From Butyrivibrio sp. (GTDB lineage Bacteria > Bacillota > Clostridia > Lachnospirales > Lachnospiraceae), in NCBI GenBank assembly GCA_017446685.1, contig JAFSQI010000114.1:1-56867 (forward strand): DNA of 56,867 nt. The letters run 5' to 3'. Position numbers and translations under genes: made by a program. Below the pieces are notes generated by a model. That model searched no databases and was not told the origin of the DNA. It saw nothing but the letters and a program-made list of their open reading frames with translations. Numbering within the stretch: the first letter of the stretch is position 1; every line of letters begins with the position of its first letter. Of the stretch, positions 7,869 to 15,935 are shown in pieces.

Positions 7869-9293
7869 ATGGGAGGTTTTTTTGGAGTAGCATCTCGTGA
7901 AAGTGCAGTTTTCGATCTTTTCTACGGAACTGACTATCACTCGCATTTAGGAACCCGTCGTGCAGGAATGGCTGTCTACGACAGTAAGAAGGGATTTGAC
8001 CGTTCGATTCACAATATTGAGCGTTCCTATTTCAGACCCAAATTTGAGGACGACATGTTAAAGATGGAAGGTCATCTTGGAATTGGCTGTATTTCTGATT
8101 TTGAGCCGCAACCACTTATTGTCCGTTCTCATCACGGCACTTATGCAATCACAACTGTCGGTAAGATCAATAACATTGATGAAATCACCAACAAGCTTTT
8201 CGCCGACAATCGTTCACACTTTCTTGAAATGAGCGGTGGAGATATTAATCCCACAGAGCTCGTTGCATCTATTATCAATCAAAAAGTTACCATCGTCGAA
8301 GGCATCCGCTATGCCCAGGAAATTATAAAGGGTTCCATGTCTATTTTACTTATGACACCTGAAGGAATCTATGCTGCAAGAGACCGCTATGGAAGGACTC
8401 CTGTACAAATAGGGCACAAGGACGAAGGTTACTGCGTCTGCTTTGAAAGTTTTTCCTACCTTAATTTGGGATATGATCCATATAAAGAACTTGGTCCCGG
8501 TGAAATTGCATTTATCACTCCTGAAGCTGTGGAAATTGTCGCCCCAGCCTTTGATGACATGCATATATGCACTTTCTTGTGGATTTATTATGGATTTCCT
8601 GCTTCAACCTATGAAGGACTTAATGTAGAAAAAATGCGTTATGGATGTGGCGGAAAGCTTGCTCAGAGAGATATGCAAAGAGGAATTCACCCCGATCTCG
8701 TAGCAGGTGTACCTGATTCCGGTGTAGCTCACGCAATAGGCTATTCCAACACTTCAGGAATTCCTTATTCAAGACCTTTTGTAAAATATACTCCAACCTG
8801 GCCAAGATCATTTATGCCAACTATTCAGTCAAGACGTGATCTTATTGCTAAGATGAAGCTTATCCCTGTCAATCAGCTTATCAGAAATAAGAGTTTGCTT
8901 CTGATAGACGATTCTATAGTACGCGGTACACAGCTTCGTGAAACTACTGAATTTTTATATAAGAGCGGTGCTAGCGAGGTTCACATAAGACCTGCCTGTC
9001 CTCCGCTTATATACGGTTGCAAATACCTTAACTTCTCACGTTCTAATTCCGAAATGGAACTTATTACAAGACGTGTAATTGAAAAACTGGAAGGTTATCC
9101 TTCTCCAAATGAAGATACTGTCAGAAAGTATACTGATCCCGATTCGCCACAGTACGAGGCTATGCTTGATGAGATAAGAAAAGAGCTTAATTTCACCTCT
9201 CTTCACTATCACAGGCTTGATGACATGGTTGAGGCAATTCCTCTTGAACCATGTAAACTCTGTACCTACTGTTGGAGTGGTAAAGAAGATTAA
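7869..9293 (+). CDS. PurF-like phosphoribosyltransferase lacking the catalytic cysteine
   Basis: The 474-residue protein has the two-domain layout of amidophosphoribosyltransferase, the first enzyme of purine synthesis. An N-terminal Ntn-type glutaminase fold includes HSHLGTRRAG and RDRYGRTPV (171-179). A C-terminal phosphoribosyltransferase domain carries the PRPP loop LLLIDDSIVRGTQ (343-355). True PurF starts, after processing, with Cys-Gly; here the start is MGGFFG, so the glutaminase nucleophile is missing. The C-terminus carries a cysteine cluster C-x2-C-x2-C (462-468) that might bind metal or Fe-S. The start is fixed by AGGAGG five bases before ATG 7869. It may use free ammonia or have another role. 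A normal purF would have to be elsewhere in the genome. Confidence 0.85.
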   Translation: MGGFFGVASRESAVFDLFYGTDYHSHLGTRRAGMAVYDSKKGFDRSIHNIERSYFRPKFEDDMLKMEGHLGIGCISDFEPQPLIVRSHHGTYAITTVGKINNIDEITNKLFADNRSHFLEMSGGDINPTELVASIINQKVTIVEGIRYAQEIIKGSMSILLMTPEGIYAARDRYGRTPVQIGHKDEGYCVCFESFSYLNLGYDPYKELGPGEIAFITPEAVEIVAPAFDDMHICTFLWIYYGFPASTYEGLNVEKMRYGCGGKLAQRDMQRGIHPDLVAGVPDSGVAHAIGYSNTSGIPYSRPFVKYTPTWPRSFMPTIQSRRDLIAKMKLIPVNQLIRNKSLLLIDDSIVRGTQLRETTEFLYKSGASEVHIRPACPPLIYGCKYLNFSRSNSEMELITRRVIEKLEGYPSPNEDTVRKYTDPDSPQYEAMLDEIRKELNFTSLHYHRLDDMVEAIPLEPCKLCTYCWSGKED

Positions 9294-9303
9294 CTATAAA
9301 AAG

Positions 9304-9345
9304 CCCGTCAAAAGCTCTAAAGACTTTTGACGGGTAATTTTTATA
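9304..9345. terminator. Bidirectional terminator between the PurF-like gene and trpG
   Basis: An 11-bp perfect stem CCCGTCAAAAG/CTTTTGACGGG (9304-9314 and 9324-9334) has T-rich sequence on both sides. It can therefore stop the PurF-like transcript and the converging trpEG transcript. Confidence 0.88.
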
Positions 9346-9907
9346 TATTGCAAAAATTTCTTAAAAGAGTATGCCCATCCAAAGTCATGATGGATTCCGG
9401 ATGAAATTGAAATCCAAATATAGGATACTTTTCATGCTCAACCGCCATAATTTCACCATCTTTTGTGACAGCTGTGATTTTCAGCTCTTTTGGCATTGTT
9501 TCAGGATCTGCTGCAAGTGAATGATACCTTGCAACCTCCATATTTTCTGCACAATTTCTGAATACCGGACTATTTACATCAACTTTTACAGTCGACTGTT
9601 TACCATGCATAAGTTCCTTGGCATAAGTAACGGTTGCCCCAAAGGCAGCGCATATTGCCTGATGTCCGAGACAAACTCCAAGTATCGGAATGTTTTTGCC
9701 AAGTTCTTTTATCACATCAATTATCACTCCTGCATCCTCAGGACGCCCCGGCCCTGGAGATATTATTATTTTATCCGGTGCTAGTTTTCTAATCTCTTCA
9801 ACAGTAAGCTCATTATTTCTTATCACTTTTATATCAGGATTTATTTCTCCAATCATTTGAAAAAGATTGTAAGAAAAACTATCATAATTATCTATAAGTA
9901 AAATCAT
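9341..9907 (-). CDS. trpG: Anthranilate synthase component II (glutamine amidotransferase)
   Basis: The 188-residue class I amidotransferase supplies ammonia to TrpE for anthranilate synthesis. The catalytic triad is visible: C79 in GVCLGHQ, with H169 and E171 in FHPES. The family start MILLIDNYDSFSYNL and SPGPGRPEDAG are also present. It lies 36 nt after trpE, with GATGGAGG ahead of its ATG. The same protein often doubles as PabA for folate synthesis. The upstream T-box and trpE point to tryptophan as the main pathway. No trpDCFBA follows; the operon ends at a terminator. Confidence 0.93.
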   Translation of the reverse strand: MILLIDNYDSFSYNLFQMIGEINPDIKVIRNNELTVEEIRKLAPDKIIISPGPGRPEDAGVIIDVIKELGKNIPILGVCLGHQAICAAFGATVTYAKELMHGKQSTVKVDVNSPVFRNCAENMEVARYHSLAADPETMPKELKITAVTKDGEIMAVEHEKYPIFGFQFHPESIMTLDGHTLLRNFCNI

Positions 9908-9943
9908 GTTAATACCTCCATCGGATTAAAAATGCATAATTTT

Positions 9944-11404
9944 TTAAGACTCAAGTGCTCTGTTAAGGGCTGTAAGCGATGAACGTGCCTTGTTAAGACA
10001 TTCTTCATACTCCTTTTCAGGAACTGAATCAGCTACGATACCTGCTCCGCTTCTTACAAAAACTTTATTATTTTTCTTATATACGATTCTTATCGCTATG
10101 CAAGTGTCCATATTTCCTGTGAAATCAATATAGCCGATTGCACCGCCATATACTCCGCGCTTGTTTTTTTCAAGTTCTCCAATAATCTGACAAGCTCTTA
10201 TCTTTGGCGCTCCGGACAAGGTTCCTGCAGGTAAAACCGCTTCTATTGCATCTAAAGCATCTTTGTCTTCCCTGATAATTCCTTTAACTGTTGATCCGAT
10301 ATGCATAACGTGAGAATAGCGTTCTATCGAGTGAAGCTTTTCAACTTCTACAGTGCCAAATCTGCTGATTTTTCCAAGGTCATTTCTCCCAAGGTCAACT
10401 AACATATTATGCTCTGCAAGCTCTTTTTCATCTGCAAGAAGCTCTTTTTCAAGTGCCATATCTTCTTCCCAGGTTGTGCCGCGTTTTCTTGTTCCTGCCA
10501 GTGGAAATGTATGCAGAACTCCATTTTCAAGCTTTACCAGAGTTTCCGGAGATGCTCCTGCAATTTCTACATCTGTTCCCGAAAAATAGAACATATACGG
10601 CGAAGGGTTTATTGTGCGAAGATGTCTGTAAGTATCAAACAGATTTCCTTCATAGTCTGCCATTAAGCAGTTCGAAAGAACAACCTGAAAAATATCTCCC
10701 TCCCTGATGTAATGTTTTGCCTTTTCCACCATCTCACAGTACTCTTCCTTGGAAAAAAGAGATGTGACTTCGCTTTTAAGCCTTCCTTCAGGCTCTTTTA
10801 TTTTTTCTCCCTCATGCAGAAGATCAGCTATTTTCTTAAGCTCTTTTACCGCCGCCTGATATCCTTCATCGACATCCGAAAGTGGCATATTTACAATTAA
10901 TACTATTTTCTGAGTCATGTTGTCAAAAACTATAACTTTATCAAAGAGCATGAGATCCACATCCCGGAATTTCTCTATATCTTTAACATTCATTTTGGCT
11001 GTAGGCTCGTTGTAGCACATGTAGTCATAGGCAAAATATCCCACGAGTCCGCCGGTAAATGTTGGTAATTCGTCGAAATGAGGACTCCTATACTGTGAAA
11101 GTATTTCTCTGATTTGAATAGAAGGATTGTCTGTTTTTACTTTTGTTTCCCCAAGGCTTAACTGTCCATCTATGCAGGTTATAAGCATTTTGGGGTCAAA
11201 CCCCAGAAACGTATACCTTCCCCATTTGTCATTTGCTTTTGCTGATTCAAGCATATAGCAATGCACAGATACATTTTTTAATATGCGCATCGCCTCAATC
11301 GGAGTTGTAAAATCCGATAATATCTCGCAGCTTATTGGAACAATGTCATATTTGCCGCTTTTTGCCAGTTCTCTTACTCTCTCAATGTCCGGAAATGTTT
11401 TCAT
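9944..11404 (-). CDS. trpE: Anthranilate synthase component I
   Basis: The 486-residue chorismate-using enzyme makes anthranilate with TrpG. Visible signatures are the tryptophan feedback-site region MLES...KWGRYTFLG near 50, GTRKRGTTWEED, DLGRNDLGKISRFGTV, and LPAGTLSGAPKIRACQ close to the C-terminal active site. A longer reading starts at TTG 11428, but AGGAG stands at proper spacing before the ATG at 11404, which is preferred. Expression is controlled by a tRNA-Trp T-box in the leader. trpEG stand without the other trp genes, so the rest of the pathway must be elsewhere. Confidence 0.95.
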   Translation of the reverse strand: MKTFPDIERVRELAKSGKYDIVPISCEILSDFTTPIEAMRILKNVSVHCYMLESAKANDKWGRYTFLGFDPKMLITCIDGQLSLGETKVKTDNPSIQIREILSQYRSPHFDELPTFTGGLVGYFAYDYMCYNEPTAKMNVKDIEKFRDVDLMLFDKVIVFDNMTQKIVLIVNMPLSDVDEGYQAAVKELKKIADLLHEGEKIKEPEGRLKSEVTSLFSKEEYCEMVEKAKHYIREGDIFQVVLSNCLMADYEGNLFDTYRHLRTINPSPYMFYFSGTDVEIAGASPETLVKLENGVLHTFPLAGTRKRGTTWEEDMALEKELLADEKELAEHNMLVDLGRNDLGKISRFGTVEVEKLHSIERYSHVMHIGSTVKGIIREDKDALDAIEAVLPAGTLSGAPKIRACQIIGELEKNKRGVYGGAIGYIDFTGNMDTCIAIRIVYKKNNKVFVRSGAGIVADSVPEKEYEECLNKARSSLTALNRALES

Positions 11405-11485
11405 AGCACTTTTCTCCTGCTTCTTCAAAAATAAGTTTTTTCTGTCAAGTATTTGAATTTTAGAGAAATTTACTGTTTCAACAAT

Positions 11486-11522
11486 AAAAAAATCCCTGAC
11501 AGAAATACAGTTTCTGTCAAGG
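11486..11522 (-). terminator. Regulated terminator of the trp T-box
   Basis: On the minus strand CCTTGACAGAAA (11522-11511) pairs with TTTCTGTCAGGG (11505-11494), followed by seven T residues. It is the transcription-off structure of the T-box leader, about 80 nt before the trpE start. Confidence 0.88.
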
Positions 11523-11775
11523 ACGAATACACTAAATATATTATCCGCGGTGCCACCTTGAATTCATGGTAAAACCATGCGCTTTGCGAGATACCATCAT
11601 ATCCCCGGCTTCTTACGGGAGCCTTCCGTCGCAGAATACTCTGGGATTATCCCATTTGACTGCACCCTCAGCGGTCCATTTGATAATATGTTTCTTACCC
11701 GTTCTCAGCACACCGGGCTCTCTGTGAAGGCATTATTAACGTTATCTCCGCATCATCGGTTTAACTTATTAACTT
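11486..11775 (-). promoter_or_regulatory. T-box riboswitch, tRNA-Trp specific
   Basis: The minus-strand leader of trpE has the conserved T-box core AAGGTGGCACCGCGG (about 11544-11558), which pairs with the NCCA end of uncharged tRNA. Upstream is a stem I with GAGAGCCCGGT and GCTGAGA-type elements. In the specifier position, AAATGGACC gives codon UGG (11678-11676), hence tRNA-Trp. A terminator closes the leader. Uncharged tRNA-Trp should permit read-through into trpEG. Confidence 0.93.
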
Positions 11776-11782
11776 GTTAAAA

Positions 11783-11811
11783 AGTTTACTGTGACTTTCC
11801 CGTCATGTCAA
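11783..11811 (-). promoter_or_regulatory. Promoter of the T-box/trpEG unit
   Basis: -35 TTGACA (11811-11806) and -10 TAAACT (11788-11783) on the minus strand are 17 bp apart. Transcription would start near 11776, just ahead of the T-box. The -35 lies directly after the stop codon of the small membrane protein gene. Confidence 0.82.
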
Positions 11812-11817
11812 TACATT

Positions 11818-12141
11818 TCAGGACTGTTTTTTATATTTTACAACCATTTTGTAAATATAATATATTCCTACAACAACAGCACATATAATCGATACAATGA
11901 TCATCTTATCAATTTTCATGTGAATATAACCCAGCGATATAAAGCTTATGATAAGAAGCATCAAAAGCATCCAGGCAAATCCTATTGCAACAGATACAAA
12001 GAAAAACAAAAAATCCTTTATTATATCGCGGACATCCGGTTTTTCTTCATATTTCTCTTCGCTTACTTTTTTTGCTGCTTCTTTTAACCTTTCAACAGCA
12101 TCCTGGGTTTTATCGTTGTATATCTTTTTATCTTTACTCAT
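11818..12141 (-). CDS. Small membrane protein of unknown function
   Basis: The 107-residue protein has a charged, helical N-terminus (about 1-43, lysine/glutamate-rich) and then two hydrophobic segments (about 44-70 and 78-98), with a short basic tail. No family was recognised. Its ATG overlaps the TGA of the GH43 gene (ATGA), so it is translationally coupled to it and probably functions in the same unit. Whether it has anything to do with arabinan use is not shown by the sequence. Confidence 0.7.
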   Translation of the reverse strand: MSKDKKIYNDKTQDAVERLKEAAKKVSEEKYEEKPDVRDIIKDFLFFFVSVAIGFAWMLLMLLIISFISLGYIHMKIDKMIIVSIICAVVVGIYYIYKMVVKYKKQS

Positions 12142-13121
12142 CTGATTTTGTTCCTGTAATCAAATACTGGTCTTCCATCTTTATCCCATTTGACTTCAAT
12201 TAACATTGTATGTCTGTTTGGATCATATAGCGGATCTCCCTCAATTTCCTTGTAAGTTCTAGCATGGAATACACATACATCTCTTCCATCAGGAAGCTTG
12301 GTAAAGCTGTTATGTCCCGGGCCATAAAAACCAAGTTCTCTGTCTGAGCAAAGGACAGGCTTTTTTTCTTTTGTCCAGGCTCTTGGATCAAGTAAATCTT
12401 CATTTTCGCCTATGCTAAGCATTCCCATGCAGTAGCATTCTCCTGTTGCACTTGCAGAATATGTAAGGAAAATTCTACCATCTTTTTTTATCACCGCCGG
12501 GCCTTCATTTACCCAGATATCAACTCTTTCCCAATCATAATCCGGAGTAGTCAAAAGAACCTGCTCTGTAGAAAGCTTTGTCGGTGATTCCATTTTCGCA
12601 ATGTAAAGATTTGAAATTCCAATTCCTACACTTACTTTTTCAGCCCATACATAATATAGCTGGCCTTTGTTTTCAAAAACTGTAGAATCGAGACTGAATG
12701 CTTTAAAGGAATAGATATCATCATCACTTCTTTGTATCATTCCTCTTTCAATCCATTTATTATGAATCGGATCCTGACCTTCACACTCTAAAATGTAAGG
12801 GCGCAATCTCCACTTATCTTCTTCTCTTGAAGCGGCAAAATATATATAAAATCTGCCATCTATATAATGAAGTTCCGGAGCCCAGATATGTTTACTCATA
12901 TCGCCGGATTCATGCTTTTCCCATATGCATACTTCTTCTGCTTCCTTAAGACCTAATAAAGAATCACTTTTTCTGAGAATTATTTTATCATATTCAGGAA
13001 CTGAGGCAGTAAAATAATAACTTCCATCTTCATGCCTGTAGACATAAGGATCTGCCCTTTGCTCAATAAAAGGCTCGTTGTATTCTGTTATTATTCCATT
13101 GCGTGGTCTTGTATCCATCAT
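12138..13121 (-). CDS. GH43 alpha-L-arabinofuranosidase (GH43_26-like)
   Basis: The 327-residue single-domain glycosidase has the GH43 five-bladed propeller residues: base D24 (RADPY), the pKa-modulating D145 (FSLDST) and acid E206 (VNEGP). HIWAPELH is also present. The start of the domain (ADPYVYRHEDGSYYFTAS, then PEYDKI) resembles exo-1,5-alpha-L-arabinofuranosidases of subfamily 26, which release arabinose from arabino-oligosaccharides. It has no signal peptide, so it should act on imported sugars. GGGGG precedes the paired ATGs. It lies after the terminator of the importer operon but on the same strand. Subfamily assignment is from memory of sequence resemblance. Confidence 0.88.
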   Translation of the reverse strand: MMDTRPRNGIITEYNEPFIEQRADPYVYRHEDGSYYFTASVPEYDKIILRKSDSLLGLKEAEEVCIWEKHESGDMSKHIWAPELHYIDGRFYIYFAASREEDKWRLRPYILECEGQDPIHNKWIERGMIQRSDDDIYSFKAFSLDSTVFENKGQLYYVWAEKVSVGIGISNLYIAKMESPTKLSTEQVLLTTPDYDWERVDIWVNEGPAVIKKDGRIFLTYSASATGECYCMGMLSIGENEDLLDPRAWTKEKKPVLCSDRELGFYGPGHNSFTKLPDGRDVCVFHARTYKEIEGDPLYDPNRHTMLIEVKWDKDGRPVFDYRNKIR

Positions 13122-13237
13122 CGGTCCCCCATTTTTTCAATTATTCATTTATGTAATATATAAAAAAACTAATAAAAAAGAACTTTTGCCCATTGTCGTT
13201 TGCTATATATCAGTTGCGTGAATTGTGGTTTTATGCA

Positions 13238-13270
13238 TAAAAGGCGCCCCAGAAATCATTTCTGAGGCGC
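13238..13270 (-). terminator. Terminator after the arabinoside importer operon
   Basis: A 12-bp stem with one wobble pair (GCGCCTCAGAAA/TTTCTGGGGCGC on the minus strand) is followed by CTTTTA. The T tract is short, so some read-through into the GH43 gene is possible. The surrounding 13122-13388 holds no gene. It also contains two direct copies of TGTCGTTTGC (13195-13203 region and 13306-13315). Confidence 0.65.
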
Positions 13271-13388
13271 ACTTCTTATCGTAAACTACATTAATATTTG
13301 TCAAATGTCGTTTGCGCCGCCGGATTCTTACCACTTAAAAGCGGCATGTAATCCCAAAATCAAAATCTGAAATAATCAGTATGTATTA

Positions 13389-15923
13389 TCATTCTACTGA
13401 AAGAATCTCAATGAGACATTCCTCACAGGTAATGAGCATATAAACAGGATCTGTAGATGTCAGTGAGCTTGTCATAGAGGTCTTGCTTGTATATGTTTCT
13501 CCGTCAGCACCTTCAATGTTTGCATCAATTGTGATATCTCCGGCTTTTCTCTCAATTGTAAGAGTTACCTTCGCATCCTTCATAGCTGCAAGCCATGTTG
13601 CCCAATCATCGCCCCAGCTTGTCTCGTAAGTCTGAGCAAAAGTGTCATCCCAGCCGTATGCATCTGCTCTTACTGCTGCATACTCAACATGATCTGCACT
13701 TCCTGAGCCATCAGAATTAGGATTCTCATGTGCAGGTGTTTCTTCGTTTGTAAATACAAGTACGTAGTTGTCCCAGTTGTTTACACCATCAGAATAGTTA
13801 TTAAATGTAATTGTCTTTTTTCCTTCTGTGATCTCAATTGGTGTGCTCCAGTCTGTCCACCATGCATTGCTGTAATCTGCAGCTCCAACGCTTTCCACGT
13901 AATCTTCTACAGAAAGAAGTTCAAGATAGCACTCCTCACATGTGAAGAGGAAGTAAATTGGATCTGAAGCTGTAAGACTTGATTCAAGTGTTGTCTTATT
14001 GGTGTAGGAAACGCCTTTTGAATCAACAATTGTCGCATCCATAATGATGTTTCCGCCATCTCTTGTGATAAGCATGTTTACTGTTGCATTTCTCATTGAG
14101 TTAAGCCATGTTGCCCAGTCATCACCCCAGCTTGTCTCATAGGTCTGTGTAAATGTATCATCCCATCCGTAAGCGTCTGCTCTTACTGCTGCGTACTCAA
14201 CATGATCAGCACTTCCTGAACCGTCTGAATTAGGATTCTCATGTGCAGGTGTGTACTCATTTGTAAACATTACAACATAGTTATCCCAGTTGTTGATTCC
14301 GTCTGAGTAGTTGTTGAATCTTACTGCTTTTGTTTCACCGTCCTTAATTTCATAAGCCTCTGTCCAGTCTGTCCACCATGCGTTTGTAAGGCTGACATCA
14401 CCGATTGTATCAATAGCATTTGCAGCAGGCTCAATTGAGAATGGATCTTCTACACTTAAAATATCAATGTAGCACTTCTGACCTGTGATGTAGAAATAGC
14501 AAGGATCTTCTGCTGTAATATCTGCAGTTACCTTCATGGTCATCTGATTCTCAGTTCCGTTATAATCGACCATAACAGCATCTACGGTAATTATGTTATC
14601 TGCTCTTGAAATATTAAGAGTAACATCTGTCTCTCTCATAACCTGCTGAAGCCATGTATTCCAGTTGCCCCAACTATAATATGTCTCAAACTTGTCGGCA
14701 TTGTCTGTTGAGTTGGCATCAGGTGTCTCAGCATAAGCATCTGCACGTACAATTGCGTACTGCTTTGTTGCTGTTGCCATAGGATCCTTGTGTGCCTCAT
14801 TAGCTGCATCAACAAAGCCTACTGCAAAGTTGTCGGCTGAATCAGCCGCATCTGAGAAGTTTCTGAGTGTAACTACCTTGGTTGTTCCGTTTGCAAGTTC
14901 AAAGCCCTCTGACCAGTCACTGTCAGCTTCAAGTGAAAGATCTGTTGAACCGATTGAATCAAGTGCTGTCTCATCTGCATAAACTGTAAACTCATGTGCA
15001 GGTTCTTCATAGGCAACTGTTGTATCGCCTGCTTCATAGAGTGCTTTTACCTGAGAAGCATCAAGAGCATAGTCATATACATATACTTCATCAAAGGCAC
15101 CCTTCATGATGCTGTCCCAATAGTTGATACCAAGTAGGAAGTCAAAGTTATCGGAAGCCTCCATTGCACCTTTAACTATATTTACAGGTCTTGCATTACC
15201 GTCAGCATCTGTTCCCACAAGCTTTTCACCGTTCAGGTAAAGATCTGCAACCAGCAATGTACCATCTTCTGATACATTGGCAGGGTCAACAGTCATTGTA
15301 ACGTTTACCCATTCTCTTGTATGTGCATTAACTTCATCTGTATACCAGTTAGGCCATGGAGATCCTTCTGCATTCTGATCATATGCCCATACACTTGGGT
15401 AAGAAAGATCCTCAGAAGCCGGATTCCAGTTTGCCCAGGTGAAGTTTACATAATGCTGTCCGCCTGTAGCATCTCCGTGCATGTCCGGTCCAAACTGCAA
15501 TGTAGGCATATACTGTGCGTTTCTTGCGGCATATACCCAGAAGGATACTGTATAGGCATCGCCTACTCCGTTAATATCAAGCTTAAGTCCTTTATTTCCG
15601 TCTGTATAAGCGGCATTTCCCTTTACACCGGGAATATAAACCACTTCATCATCCGTTGTCTGGATCATTGGAGTAGCATTTGTATCGCGAACTGCTGTCT
15701 TAACTCCTTCTTCCCCACCATCCATTGAGAAGTAATATTTGTAATCCTGCGGAATTTCTGAAGCAGTAACTGTCTCAGCACTCTCTGCTCCTGTCTGCTC
15801 TGCTGACTGTGTTGTATCCGGTGCAGTTTCTGTAGTCTGGTTAGTTTCATTGCCACAGCCTGCCAAAATTCCGGCTACCATTGCTGAACTGAGTAAAAGT
15901 GATAAAAACTTTTTGTTCTTCAT
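13389..15923 (-). CDS. Surface lipoprotein with LamG-like domain and three repeated modules
   Basis: An 844-residue exported protein. It has a lipoprotein signal with lipobox LAGC (C23) and a Thr/Glu/Ser-rich linker to about 57. A concanavalin/LamG-like domain (about 60-298) ends in the typical FDEVYVYDYALDASQVKALY. Three repeats of about 166 residues follow (about 325-493, 508-673 and 678-844). Repeats 2 and 3 share a 32-residue identical block. Conserved features are NAWWTDW, the WDNY strand, RADAYGWDDTF, SWGDDWATWL and an acidic ending ILSVED. No catalytic motif is seen; glycan binding at the cell surface is inferred. It is 12 nt downstream of the binding-protein gene, so it belongs to the importer operon. 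Confidence 0.82.
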   Translation of the reverse strand: MKNKKFLSLLLSSAMVAGILAGCGNETNQTTETAPDTTQSAEQTGAESAETVTASEIPQDYKYYFSMDGGEEGVKTAVRDTNATPMIQTTDDEVVYIPGVKGNAAYTDGNKGLKLDINGVGDAYTVSFWVYAARNAQYMPTLQFGPDMHGDATGGQHYVNFTWANWNPASEDLSYPSVWAYDQNAEGSPWPNWYTDEVNAHTREWVNVTMTVDPANVSEDGTLLVADLYLNGEKLVGTDADGNARPVNIVKGAMEASDNFDFLLGINYWDSIMKGAFDEVYVYDYALDASQVKALYEAGDTTVAYEEPAHEFTVYADETALDSIGSTDLSLEADSDWSEGFELANGTTKVVTLRNFSDAADSADNFAVGFVDAANEAHKDPMATATKQYAIVRADAYAETPDANSTDNADKFETYYSWGNWNTWLQQVMRETDVTLNISRADNIITVDAVMVDYNGTENQMTMKVTADITAEDPCYFYITGQKCYIDILSVEDPFSIEPAANAIDTIGDVSLTNAWWTDWTEAYEIKDGETKAVRFNNYSDGINNWDNYVVMFTNEYTPAHENPNSDGSGSADHVEYAAVRADAYGWDDTFTQTYETSWGDDWATWLNSMRNATVNMLITRDGGNIIMDATIVDSKGVSYTNKTTLESSLTASDPIYFLFTCEECYLELLSVEDYVESVGAADYSNAWWTDWSTPIEITEGKKTITFNNYSDGVNNWDNYVLVFTNEETPAHENPNSDGSGSADHVEYAAVRADAYGWDDTFAQTYETSWGDDWATWLAAMKDAKVTLTIERKAGDITIDANIEGADGETYTSKTSMTSSLTSTDPVYMLITCEECLIEILSVE
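13392..14951 (-). repeat. Three tandem in-frame modules within the lipoprotein gene
   Basis: Module 1 spans about 14445-14951, module 2 about 13905-14402 and module 3 about 13392-13892. Modules 2 and 3 are clearly the more recent duplication. The blocks at 13638-13733 and 14151-14246 encode identical peptides and differ only at scattered, mostly third-position bases. This indicates duplication followed by selection on the protein. Confidence 0.85.
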
Positions 15924-15935
15924 ACCATCCTCCTG

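Noticed and set aside
9944-11428. trpE start at TTG 11428
   Set aside because: AGGAG lies between this codon and the ATG at 11404 at proper spacing, so the ATG is the better start.
11577-11780. A 67-codon plus-strand frame across the T-box
   Set aside because: The region is explained by the conserved T-box RNA on the minus strand; the frame has no ribosome site.
13392-14951. Possible CRISPR-like or satellite repeats
   Set aside because: The repeats are about 500 bp, in frame, and differ mostly at third codon positions; they are protein modules inside one gene.
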